A model generated the notes under the pieces. The model saw only the letters and a program-made list of their open reading frames with translations, searched no databases and was not told the DNA's origin. Shown in pieces: positions 1 through 11,005 of a stretch of 64,000 nt of DNA (its first letter is position 1; every line of letters begins with the position of its first letter). The stretch comes from Nissolia schottii (Eukaryota; Streptophyta; Magnoliopsida; Fabales; Fabaceae). The stretch spans positions 717 through 64,716 of the forward strand of contig QANU01058774.1 in NCBI GenBank assembly GCA_003254905.1, written 5' to 3'. A program made the position numbers and the translations under genes.

Positions 1-103
1 GTGGTGGTGGTGGTGGTGGTGGTAGTGGTGGTGGTGGTGGTGGTATAGTGGTGATAGTAGTAGTAGTGGTGGTAGTAGTGGTAGTGGTGGTAGTGGTAGT
101 AAG
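1..103. repeat. GGT/GTA trinucleotide microsatellite
   Basis: Nearly uninterrupted GTG/GTA trinucleotides from the window edge to about base 103. The array probably continues outside the window. It lies just beyond the 3' end of the decayed PIF ORF1 fragment. Confidence 0.95.
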
Positions 104-112
104 TTCATCATT

Positions 113-770
113 TTAGTTTTGAAAACACCACTCAATCTTGAAACTATAACAAAAGACATTCTGCTTGTTATTGCCTTTCAACCAAATCCTTGACAAATAG
201 CTATCTTCCCCCTTAAAGTCCAAGAATAAATAAATGTTATTTGGATTTTGCATGAGCAAAATGCTAGCTTTACTACGTTGTTTATGATTTAAGTACTCCT
301 TCATATTTATTAGTTCATCGGCAATAGCTCTTGCATCATCATTGAAGTCCTTCACACGCTTTGTAGTCTCACCCATAATAGCCAATCTTTTAGTAGTGTC
401 TTATAATGCATCAACCATGTTTTTGCCAAATTCTTTTAGGCTAATTGCAATAGAATATCTTCCTCTAGTCATCTTTCTTATATGACAATTGTTTGTTTTT
501 GCAACTTGTTGAGTTTGATTCGTAGATGTTGAATGATTTATTTCTTGAATGTCACCATCCCTCACATTCACATACTCTTCACCTTGTGTAGGTGTATTGT
601 TGTTGCACCCATATCAGTGCTCCATTTTTAAACTGCTCAACATCTTGTTGCATATTTTTTACCACTGTCTCCTCTAACAAGGTGTGTACAACATTAAACT
701 CTTCATCAGACCAAGTTCTATGCTCTCCTATAACTTTGGAGGGTGCTAATTGAGTATTTGCAAAGTCCAC
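113..770 (-). pseudogene. PIF/Harbinger ORF1 (Myb/SANT-like accessory protein), decayed
   Basis: Two minus-strand coding remnants, 579-770 and 113-385, are separated by stops. The upstream one has a Trp-containing SANT-like start (RTWSDEEFNVVHTLLEE). The downstream one is a charged helical tail (DARAIADELINMKEYLNHKQ). PIF/Harbinger transposons carry such a Myb/SANT-like ORF1 beside the transposase; ORF1 helps the transposase bind DNA and enter the nucleus. The transposase remnant lies directly upstream on the same strand, which supports the call. No full-length frame survives, so this is a relic. The family match is by pattern recognition and was not tested by search. Confidence 0.55.
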
Positions 771-1042
771 ACCTAATCATAAGTGACCATACAACAAGAG
801 TATGCAAATAATGAAAGACTACAATAAACAAGAAAACAATAACACCTTAACCCAAAGAGAACAAACAAATGCAATCACTTAAGAAAAATGTATGACTTCA
901 ACATATTTCATGAAAATTACAAGAACAAAAATAAGACAAACCAAACGTCACAATTCAGGTAGCAAAATCAAAGTTTCAAAAATTACAATTACTTGAAACT
1001 TAATCTAGCATTCTACATAGGAGCTCTATGAGTTGCCGAATT

Positions 1043-1565
1043 TTAAAACATTTCGTTTGTTAATTGATCTCGCCATGCACTCCATGCTTCATTTGATTCA
1101 ATTGTTTGTATATTATCATGTTCATCTTGTATGCCATCATATTCTTCTTGTAGCTCTCCATGATTGTTGAACTCATTATCCAGCACTTTCTCCATTGGAT
1201 CTACATCCATCTCCCTCTTTATTAAATTGTGCAACAAACAACAAGCAATTATAATGTGTTTTGAATTTTTATTGGATAAAATGATGGACTACGAAGAATT
1301 TCCCAACGAGAATAGGGTGCTTTAAGTAAAATTTCATATAGTTTTAATACATTGTTTAATACAAAGTTGAAGTATCTACTTATTGTTTCCCTAGAACATT
1401 GGAATTTAAACTTTATGACTCAATTCTTAGAGTGATGTGCTAAAATGTGTAAGAACATTGCAACTTGTTTATGAAATAGTACTAATCCATCATCTTTTAA
1501 TTTTCCATCTACTTGTAACATTTTACATAATACTTGAAAAATATGTTTACATTCATATTATTGAT
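1043..1565 (-). pseudogene. PIF/Harbinger (HARBI1-like) transposase, internally deleted
   Basis: The C-terminal block (1043-1237) contains the family hallmark ACCLLHNLIKREMDVDP followed by an acidic linker and the terminal WSAWRDQLTNEMF. On the same strand, 1330-1565 encodes the N-terminal helix region (FQVLCKMLQVDGKLKDDG, then QVAMFLHILAHHSKN and FQCSRETISRYFNFVLN). Between these two blocks a transposase normally has about 200 residues with the DDE catalytic core. Here they are joined almost directly through a segment encoding RWEILRSPSFYPIK, so the core is deleted. A one-base frameshift lies just before the LLHNLIKREM block. The element could not make an active transposase. The N-terminal side is cut off near 1620 by the LTR insertion. 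Confidence 0.7.
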
Positions 1566-1621
1566 TCAATTTGTAAAATTAAAATATGATGACAAACATG
1601 ATATGAACATTTTAATGTGTG

Positions 1622-4600
1622 TGTTAGTGTTTCAGGATTAATATTATTTTAGATCCAGAATTTGATTAGAAACTAACTCAGCCCAAGCTTGGTGATTGAT
1701 ATAAGTGGACAAAAATAAAGAGGCAGCTAAAGTCCATATATTATGGTGCAACAAGGAGTCCATGAAGCTCAAATTTATAAGGTCAAACCCGTGTTAAAGA
1801 AAAACAAAATTGAAGCAGCCCAATAGATTGACCCAACAAAATTTGAGAGAAGAAGCCATCAGATTTTTCTCATTGAAGCAAAGAAAAAAAAAAGGGAAGG
1901 GAATTTATTATTTAAGAGAAGAAGTCAAAGAGCAAAAATAATGTGACAAAGGCATGGCAGCATAGGGAAGAGCCCCTGACGCTGACAAGAAGGAAAGAAA
2001 AGGTATCAGCACAATTAACGGAATTAGAAGAAAGAGAAATATATGTTTCCCTTAGTGTTGTCAAGATAAATGCAATATTACATGAAGAAATGAAAGCATT
2101 AGTTAAAGACAAAAGTTGGGAAGAATTGAAAAAGGAAAGAAAAGGTGACATGAAATCACCAGCAAAGAGGAAAGAAAATAAAGAATGGGAAGTTAATCAA
2201 AGAAAGTGATTGACAATGACATGTCTACAAAAAAGGTAACTTTGGGAAGCAAAATCATCCTTCCCATGATCAAAAAGGAAATAAAGAAAAAAGCCATCAA
2301 CAACAACAATGGAAAGCGTAAGACAAGGAAAAAGAAAAAAAAAAGGAAGACGATGGTATTAGGAAAGGAAAATATAAATAAGGAAGAAAGAGGAATAAAA
2401 TGGAAGATTGACATTGACATATCAATCGAGAGAAACTTTGGGAAAGCAAAGATTTACTTGTATCTCAATCAAAGAGAGTAAATGCTATTGTTAAGTGCTA
2501 TATTTTGATACTTTTTTAAGTAAAAATAATAATAGTTCTTTTTTAATTCATATATTATCAAAACAAATTCGCTCTATTTTGCAAACAAAGTTATAAAAGG
2601 AAAACAAAGAAACAAAAAGGCTAAAATGATAAAAATATTGCAGATCAAAAAGCCAAAAGAGAGGAAGTAAGGAACAAGAAGAAAAACAAAGGAAAAAACA
2701 AAGAAAATGGCAAGCGGACAAGCCACCGCTTAGTAGAGGACCAAGGCCACTCAGCGGACCTTACTTCAAAGTGAAGTAACTTGAGGACGAAGCAAGCTCT
2801 GCAAGCCACCCTGCAGCCGCACTGCAAGCCATACTGACACTGCTCAGCGCTCTGCACGCCGCTCAGCGGGGACAGGATAATGTCAGAGCAGAGCCATCTT
2901 TCAGAATTGACAGAACTTCACCATGAAGAAGGCTGTGCCGCTCAGCGGAGACCTGAGACCGCTGAGCGGCCCTCGAGAAATTTGCTTATAAATTAGGGAC
3001 CCCGGGGCAGCAACTGAGGGACACTTCCAGACCTTCAATTTCTCTATATTTCTCGTCTGAATCAATTTCCTTTCTTTGTAGTCTTAAGCATTTCAAATAG
3101 TTTAGTTCCATAACAAAGAGGAGGCTAAGTGAGAAGCCAAGGAGGATCGAGAAGCTCTGCGGTCCTTGTCATGACCGCGTGAAAACGTGTCATGGTGAGT
3201 GATCCTTACTTTACCTCTGTGAGCCTCACTTGTAAGATGATTTATAATCTCTTGTTGTTGGGAATGTGATCAATGTTATAGTCTAATTGTATCCATGCTA
3301 CTTTGTGTATAAATGAAGCTATCTATTTCCTTGATTTTCATGAATTGGTTTGTACTTAATGCTAGCTATAGTTCAACTAATTAAATGTTGTTTGTGACTT
3401 AATGTTGTGAGTGAAAGCTACATTATTAAGTGGAACACAAGTCAATGTCTAATATGGTTAACTAAGGCTTGAATCTAGACCTAATTGTTTCGAGTGAAAA
3501 CTGTCTCAGTAAGGTTGAACTTAAACCATTTCATCTAATAAACTTAATTGCTAGAAATAGAATTGGGGTTCTTAGTCGCTTTAACATTTGAATTAATGTT
3601 GGTTTATTTTGTTATGATTGTGTGAGAAATCGACAACTTAATAAAGCAAACCTAATCATCTTATGATGCTTGAAAAAGATGTTTAAGATAAAGAACTGAT
3701 GGCGAAAAATTAAGGAAAGGATAATTCATCTACACTAAGTTATGAATACAAGAAACTATGCATGACTCAAACCCAACAAGCTTCTTAACTTACCTCTGCT
3801 TTGTTATTTTACCTTGTATTTATGCATTCTTTTATGTCTTAATTTTACAACCAAATTCCAAATTACCTACTTCATTGTTTAATTGACAAATTCAAGAATG
3901 ACACTTTACCAACTCCCTGAGGAGACGACTATACCTGACTATACTGCAATTGGATTCCTTGAGAATCTAAAAGCTGTAAAGACAGATATATATATATATA
4001 GAAGAGTACGAGAAAAAGCTTTTAACAACTATCAAGGACATGAATGGAGGAAAACAAATTTCCTTGACAAAATGATAGATGCTGAATATAGAAGAAATGA
4101 AATAGAAAAGGGAAATACAACACATGAACAGCTAACACGTTGGGAAGCATAAATCAAGCATGATAACTTCCCATGATACAGCTACGGATGAGTTAGAGAA
4201 AATAGGACAAAAAGGAAAGCAACATTCATGGCTCAAGAAAGCTGAAGTCACGTATGATATTCAGCAAGAAACTCTTATGGAAGGAAAAGGAAATAAAGAT
4301 CCCCCATGACCAAAACTCAAGCTGCTGTCTACTAAAGCACATGAAATGGAAAAGGAAACAAGACTAGAATCAAGCAAGAAAGCTTAAACGTGATGGAAGA
4401 TGAAAGAAAGAAATCAGAAAGCAAATGTTATGGAAAGAGAAGCAAGAAACACGTTCTTCTTGCAACGGTCAAAAGGACCAAATTGAAGCACATGTGTAAA
4501 AGTCTTATTAAATGAATATCAGCAAAAATTGGAAGGAGCTGAGCAGATTGAAATCAAAAGAAGGAAGAAAGAGAGAATCATTGAAGAATGAAAAAAAAAA

Positions 4601-5236
4601 TGAAGGAGATGATCTCAAGCTTCAAGAATATGCTAAGGATCAAGTATAAATGGGAGTGTTTTCACCATTCTAAAGACACACAAGACATAAGAGAAAAATG
4701 AGAGACAACGACCGCGATTGAAATACATCCTCAAGAGCTCCACCTACAAACCTCTCATATTCTGGATAGTTTATTTTCAATCCTCTGATTTGGTATTTTG
4801 GTATTTTATTGCTTGGTGAGAAAATTGGTTATTTCAGAGTTTGTTTTTGGCGAGCAACAAAGAGCTTGGAAGAAAGAGTTTATTTCAAGTCTCTGTATTT
4901 GAAAGTTTTGTTTGTGAATTGGCGTTTGTATTTGAAAGTCTTGTGAAAGAAGAGTGATTCAGGTATTTGAAGAACTGGACGTAGATTCCTAACTATTAGG
5001 AATCGAACCAGTATAAATTCTGCGTGTGATCTTCTTTTCCCTTCACTATTTACATTTTCCATCTTTTAAAAGGAAATTCTGTTTTCGAAAGAACCTTTTT
5101 AAAAAAACTTGTCTCCCTAAACATAAGGAGATATCTCCTAAAATTTAAGGAGATAACCTTTCAAAAAAATGTTTCATTTTCTCGAAAAAGTTCCTGCTTA
5201 GATTCAACCCCCCCTTCTCTAAGCCACATAAAACCA
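1622..5236 (+). mobile_element. Nested LTR-retrotransposon block inserted in the PIF remnant
   Basis: Minus-strand PIF coding remnants lie on both sides (1043-1565 and 5240-5508), so this block is an insertion. The outer parts (about 1622-2488 and 3949-5236) are purine-rich and end in a C-run (TTCAACCCCCC) followed by TCTAAGCCACATAAAACC. This is like the ends of the large LTRs of SIRE-type copia elements in legumes, and a TATA-like motif (TATAAATGGG) lies near 4646. I read it as one LTR split by the gypsy-like LTR at 2489-3948. No gag or pol is visible. The boundaries are approximate, because I could not find a matching target-site duplication. Lysine-rich open frames at 1943-2481 are a by-product of the purine-rich sequence. 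Confidence 0.45.
2489..3948 (+). repeat. Solo or truncated gypsy-like LTR with CCGCT-N-AGCGG motifs
   Basis: The segment starts TGTTAAGTGCTATATTTTG and ends near GACTATACTGCA, after CTCCCTGAGGAGACGAC, a wording typical of the 3' part of plant Athila/Tat-type LTRs. The U3-like part (2640-2975) contains several copies of CCGCTCAGCGG/CCGCTGAGCGG. A second, 5'-only copy lies in reverse orientation at 42722-43184, sharing both the TGTTAAGT start and the palindrome-rich part. No internal gypsy coding sequence is visible nearby. The right end is a best guess from the CA terminus. Confidence 0.5.
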
Positions 5237-5239
5237 TCA

Positions 5240-5508
5240 CATATGAAGTTGTTTGATACCAGCGACATCATCATTAACTAGCTTATCTATGGACTCTCTC
5301 CTCAGCTCATTTCTTATTGCCCTTTGTATAATGTGTCTTATAAAGCATTGTCTATTGTTTTCCTCACATGTAAAGAAAAGACATAATGCATGTAACTAAC
5401 ATCTCCAAAAAAGCTTATTCTAACATCAAATATGTTAGCAAATCACTAAAAAAATTCATTTGAGTAATCTGGCCATTGATTTGGATTAAGCCACTTGTTA
5501 GGATCCAT
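5240..5508 (-). pseudogene. PIF/Harbinger coding remnant, upstream part
   Basis: A minus-strand remnant starts at an ATG (5508) encoding MDPNKWLNPNQWPDYSN. After breaks it continues as RHIIQRAIRNELRRES and IDKLVNDDVAGIKQLHM, running down to the LTR block. The position and strand fit the start of the PIF gene pair whose other parts lie at 1043-1565. Stops interrupt it. Which of the two PIF proteins it belongs to is unclear. Confidence 0.4.
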
Positions 5509-5585
5509 CCTACCTAAAAATTCAAATACAATAAAAGAAAAATATTTCATAATATGCACAGAAATCACAAACTATTTTTTTGACA

Positions 5586-5587
<2 letters not shown>

Positions 5588-5622
<35 letters not shown>
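5588..5622. repeat. (TA)n microsatellite
   Basis: About 17 uninterrupted TA units. Confidence 0.95.
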
Positions 5623-5623
<1 letters not shown>

Positions 5624-8600
5624 CAACACAAAAGTAGGAAATTGAATACAATTGCAGAGAATTTCTATGTTGCAAAGTTGCTATAAAACCATGTAGCATA
5701 TGCACATGGTTTCGATTACTATTTCTAGTTTTATGTTAGAATGAATATCTATCTAAACAAAATTGATTTCTATTGACAATGTATCCCACATCTACTAACA
5801 TCTTATTCTTTCTTCTTTTTTTCCCTCTCCTATATACACTATCATATGCACCATTATAAATGCTCTTGAGAAGTTGTTGAAACACCTTATAACTAGAGAT
5901 TAACACAAACCTGTAATATACCACTCTCTTTCTCTCACACAATTAACACAAACTTGCAATATATCACTCTCTCTCCAACACAAATAAGAAAAAAAAATAC
6001 ACTACTCTAGCTAAATTTCTAATTGTTTTTTTTTTCTCCTTTTCTTCTTTTTTTTTCCACTAATTTTATTGAAACCAAAAACAGCAGGTATAAACCAAAT
6101 GAAATGGAGCAATAAGATGTAGCCACAAGTCTAAACAAGGACCACAAGTCATACAAACATAAAACAATAATAACATCACAACAAAAATCAATTGAAAATT
6201 TTCAATGGCTCAAAAAAAATCTTTGATCATACCATCCCCTGCATAGTAAGATCAGAAGGTCTTGAAAAAGCTGTTCATCTTTTGGGTTTTTCTTTGTTTT
6301 CCTTTAAGAAGAAAATTTGCCTGATAAATTAGAAGTTGAGAGCACTTTTTCTTTTCTTTTTCTTGAAGGGCTTAGTGAGCTGATTCTGCCTCTTCAATGC
6401 AATGTATATGTAAACTCCGTAAACATAAATTGCATAGAATCTGTTCCATTCATACCCTTTCTGTTCTGTTATGCTTTGTTCTGACTCTATTGGCTCCATA
6501 GTCCTATTCATGATATTAAGTAATTGGCTATATGTAGAAAACAGATTCATGGTGTTTGAAAGAAATTTTGATCGAGGTTAAAAAACTTCTTTAATTTTAG
6601 TATATTAAGCAATTGAATATGTGCAGAAATTGATTTTGAGTTGACAAAGACCTTCATTATTCATTAATTAATCATACCATCCCCTACTCAATACTTCCTC
6701 TTTTCTCATTTTCTTTATGACTCAACACATAATTTTCTATCATCATTAATAAAATTAAAAAATTTAAAATTTAAAAAATAAAGAACTACTAACAACAACA
6801 GCAGCAACATATGTCAATTCTTGCAACAAAACTTAATGAAAAATAAAATTGAAAATAAAAAAAGAAAGAACCATTAACAACATCAATTCTTTAACGAAAA
6901 AAAAAATCAATTCTAGAATTTTAAACAACCTTATTTCTGGGAGATTATGAAGCAAAACTTATATATTATATTGTATAAATTTGGTCAAAAATAGGAAAAC
7001 GGAAGCAGATAAAAATTGCAGCACTTGAATAGCAACGAAGACGACTCGTGAATGGTACGATTTGGAGATATAATTTTGACAGACTTGCTATTCAAGCATA
7101 TGAGCCCGATTGAATATATAAGTTAAAAGGAGCTTATCACAAAAAGAACTTCTCAAAAGTAACTTATATAAATAAGTTATTTTGTATTTAAAAATATAAT
7201 AATAGAAATTTTTGTTTTAAGTATTTTGAAAAGTATTTTTTTGAAAAGTTAGATATTTTAATTTTTCAAAAAACACTAAAATTAATTTTTTTAAGAAGTA
7301 ATAAGTTGTATAATCAAACATATCATAAATTAAAAATATGACTTATGACTTTTGAAAAGTTAAAAAAAAGTTAAAAATTATGTTATATAAACGGGTTCTA
7401 TGAATCACAACATCTAATACATTCAATACAAAGATGCAAATCACAAATATAGAGAGAACAAGGCACCGACTTAAACGAGGAAGGCAGCAGACGATGGTGG
7501 ACGACGGCAGACGGTAGCAGGCACAGTGGAGGTCAGGGTTTAGGAGAAGGGAGTGGGGGCAAAGAAGTACGTGACAATAGAATAGAAAAAAAGATTAATT
7601 CAGAGTTTAGTTAAAAAATATTAAACGATTTAATTAAATTTCATGAGGTCTATAAGTTAATATAATGATTACATAATAAAATTGAATAAAATTATATAAG
7701 ATTATATTATCCTAAATTATGTCAAATCTAAAATAAACTTTAATTTCGTAATATTAATTAATTTTATTATATCTTATATGACATAAAAAATGAGATGTTT
7801 CTAAATTAAATTTACCATTGAGTATCGATAATTTTAAAAGAGACACAGGAAATCTAATCCCTTGTGGCCGCAAAAAGAGAACCACTAATAGGTGGCAACT
7901 TGGACAACCATCCAACGCTGATTACTTCTAATTTCTTCTCGTCTTTTAATGTTAATGTTAATAATTTCACGTAGCTAGTTAGTGGCCACCATTCATTAGA
8001 CGCAAACAAAACAAAACAACACTATCATCTGGATTCCTACACTGGCCCCCCTCAAAAGAAACACAAATTTTCTTAGTTGACCCCAGATTGGTATTGTTAG
8101 TTAAAACTCCAAAAGTTGAAGTGTGAATTATTACTTAGTATAATTAAGTAGTCGGAGTCATATAAAAAAGGGCTGATTGTAGTTGAACTACCTTGATCAA
8201 CTTTGATTGATTGCGATTTTTTCCATTATTATGACCTATTAAAATGAACCACGTGTGTTAGACTTCAAAGAATTTGATCACACTACCAAATTATATGATT
8301 TGTTATAAGTGAAGCAATACATAATCCTTTTAGCTGCTTGCAAAATAGTGCTAGCTGATCAATATTAGGAGAAGACGCATGATGTTTTGAACATACACAA
8401 TGGACATATACGCACAAAATCTTGGTCTCATTCACCAATTGTGCTTTACTAACACTGCTACACTAGTCTATAAGAGAAACAACACATATTTATTTGTATA
8501 CTATATTCTGATTCCATTTCCAATACATATAATATAGATCTTATACAGCAACATTTGGAGACAGATTAAATACTAATTCATAACACCAAGACTACATATA

Positions 8601-8640
8601 TAAGTACGTACGGACCAAATAAAAAGGTTGTAACTGAAAA
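5623..8640. other. Gene-poor AT-rich DNA
   Basis: No convincing gene. Short open frames occur (for example 6329-6550 minus, Lys-rich C-terminus) but have no recognisable domain, no intron signals and no family resemblance. There are pyrimidine-rich runs near 6020-6060 and scattered AT-rich inverted repeats near 7200-7380. Confidence 0.5.
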
Positions 8641-8720
8641 GGGGTAAAATGCCAAAGGATTGAAGTTGCCCTGAGAGAGAAATGGAGACGGAGGGTGCTT
8701 ACTCGTAACCCTCTATTTGG

Positions 8721-8792
8721 TAACCCGATGACAGGAATCGATCTAAACCAAACAACTTGATTTGGTTTAGATTGACCAGATTAAATGGGTTA
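8721..8792. repeat. Hairpin-forming inverted repeat
   Basis: Perfect 12-bp arms ATCTAAACCAAA (8741-8752) and TTTGGTTTAGAT (8761-8772) flank an 8-base loop. A second outer pair, TAACCC (8721-8726) and GGGTTA (8787-8792), could extend the fold. There is no adjacent gene. It may be a remnant of a small inverted-repeat transposon. Confidence 0.6.
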
Positions 8793-9239
8793 ACTTGATC
8801 CACTTTTACCCCTAATGGAGGGAAAGACATGGTTTTGGTGGCCCTAATTACAAGAGAGAGGAGAAAATCAAAGCTTCAACCTCATGGAAAAGAACATGAT
8901 AGCTATTAGAAGAGACCGTAAGGCCATGAAGCCAGTAGGAGGGGTTTATATAGGAGAGAAAAACATTGGTATCCAAAAGAAATTGTAACTGAAATATTAG
9001 CATCTTCCATAGGATATGCTACGTACCACACCCACCACGCACCTTCAATTGCTCCTCACACTTAAAGACCACTCCTTTTTTCACTACTTTTCTTTTTCTT
9101 TTTCTCTAAACCTTTTTTACACATCTCTTATACTGTTTTAGTGTTCACTATCTTGTACAGTCCAATTCACCTACCAATCAACATGATCACGGGATACATT
9201 TTTATATAGACACAAATTCAACATTTCATTATTTAGACA

Positions 9240-9446
9240 TGTTAAGAATAATATTAAATTTAGAATATATTAGATTGATTTAGTTCTAATTTTATTTGAT
9301 ATTATCCTAATTTTGTCATTATGTTGATTTATTCTCATAAGCCTATAAATAGGCCTAAACTTATTGTACTTAATACTGATTGAAGAATAGAATTCTTATT
9401 GTCTTTTTCTTTAGTTATCTTCTTTGATTATCATCTCTGATTAATC
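9240..9446 (+). repeat. Truncated Ty1/copia LTR
   Basis: The segment begins TGTTAAGAATAATATT and has a promoter-like TATAAATAGG motif near 9344. Its first 150 bases closely resemble the LTR at 59155-59403 (opposite strand): both share the TTTAGAATATAT and GATTGATTTA words in the same order. The LTR 3' end (AACA followed by a Met-tRNA primer site) is missing here. The LTR passes directly into the coding-like segment at 9447. Confidence 0.6.
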
Positions 9447-9572
9447 ATGAAATCTCATCTTCTCCACCGCCGCTGCTACTCCATCCTCTCCCCTGACTCC
9501 TCCAACCCCATCCGCTCCCTCTGCGAGCACATCCGCTCTCTGTCTATTTCTTGTGTTTTTCATGCCCCTTAA
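9447..9572 (+). other. GC-rich coding-like scrap behind the LTR
   Basis: A 41-codon frame starts MKSHLLHRRCYSILSPDSSN and is rich in Arg, Ser and Cys, with C-rich third codon positions unlike the AT-rich surroundings. The ILSPDSS motif after a basic, Arg-containing start resembles the mitochondrial presequences of some plant pentatricopeptide repeat proteins. It is probably the 5' end of a host gene captured by or fused to the retroelement, but it is too short for firm assignment. Confidence 0.3.
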
Positions 9573-10620
9573 CTTGTTCACTCAAGATGTCTAACAAGAC
9601 ACATTTTTTAAAGATACATTCTCTTGTTTATATTAGGTATTGATAGACTTGTGCTTGTGAAAGAATATACAATTTGATGTGCGTGTGGTATATGCTTCCT
9701 GGAGTAAGATCTTCCCTATTTTGGCTTTCCTCGATCAATATTTAAACAAAAGCAACATGTCTTTAACTATTCATTAAAAAACAATTGAGTTAAATCTTCA
9801 AAAAGGTGGAAAAGGGGTGGTTTAATTACGTAGAAGTTTCGTGTCACGATCTTATTACCAAATTGGTGTAAAGTAGTTTGGGAAAGAGAGATATTTGGGG
9901 GTCGGTTTCATGTGACATTCGTCATATAAATGGAAAGGGAATATATGAGTGCGGTAGTGATTTGGGTTAGGCATTAACACTACAAGTAGCAACCAAGAAC
10001 CCTGCAAGGTACGTATATACCAACGTCATACTTCTTGTGGCATCTTATATCTTATATACGTACGTGCTTAGATTTTTTGTGAGAATGTGTTAGACTTGAT
10101 TCTTGCTAATTGAAGAAGTGAAAAATATTCATTTTCAATATATCATAATTAATTTTGATGGCTCAAAACAAAAATTCCAATGGTTTTAACTTTTGCATAC
10201 CTTTTTCTTTTTTTAAAAAAAATTTAGACAAAAAGAAAGACTCACCTAATTTAAGCTCATAACACGTATTCAGGTTCATCAAATATTTATAGAAGTACTT
10301 AATAATAAATTACTAATTTAGACACTAATGACTTGAACTTAAGTCATGAAATAGAAAGATTGCCCAAGTGAAGTAACCCCTATTTGTTGTGATTTAGCAT
10401 GTTGGTCACAAACTATGGTGTTTCCGTTTGTTTAATTTGAATTTAGGAATTGAAGACTCGGACCTCACCTAATGTTAGCCAAAACTAATTCATATTACAT
10501 GACTTATGTCATATATTATATATGGTCCCGTCTTTTAAATGAAAAAATTATAATAATCTTGTTAATAGTTATAAAGAAATCCACCTAAAATTTATATTTT
10601 TTACATCAGAAAAGAAAGAG
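9573..10620. other. No gene seen
   Basis: AT-rich sequence without open frames of note. Short palindromic TATACGTACG-type words occur near 10015 and 10055. Confidence 0.5.
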
Positions 10621-10624
10621 GAGT

Positions 10625-11005
10625 GCGCCCGCCCTAACAAAGATAGGGAGAGGCGCTCGAGACAGATGCTCCAAAATGAATGAGTGATCCTCATTAGTAG
10701 AAGCTGTTTGACAAGAAAATCAGTGCAAGAATTAGTTTCATGGAAGGAATGACAAATCTCAATTTGTCAGTTCCTCTCTAGTAAGGCATGAATATCCAAG
10801 AGAATTCTCCACAGTAGAGTGAGCTAAGCGAATAGCTTCTTTCGCAACAGACATGTCTATACCCACAGTCCCAGACAATAGGTAAACCATGTCCATACCC
10901 TAGCATCACGAAACGCACCCCCAAAGCCAGCAGGAGTGAGTTTGAAAGAGTTTCGAAATGGTGTACTACTTGCAACAATGCTGGCAATAGGTTACGACGG
11001 CCCAA
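10625..11005 (-). pseudogene. RNase H-like fragment of a LINE-type element, decayed
   Basis: On the minus strand, frames shifting by stops and indels encode VGIDMSVAKEAIRLAHSTVE, then LLERN-x-QIEICHSFHETNSC and TDFLVKQ. This matches the end of plant RNase H domains (family pattern LL.RNW.V.I.H..REAN.CAD.LA). It is most likely the RNase H tail of a non-LTR element. Only the 3' part is present and it is non-functional. No reverse transcriptase is visible next to it. Confidence 0.45.

Noticed and set aside
1943..2481. Two Lys-rich open frames (88 and 91 codons)
   Set aside because: They follow the purine-rich composition of the LTR-like block and have no domain or conserved start; they are better explained as chance.
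6329..6550. 73-codon minus-strand frame with a basic C-terminus
   Set aside because: No recognisable family, no splice signals and no promoter features; AT-rich chance frame is likely.
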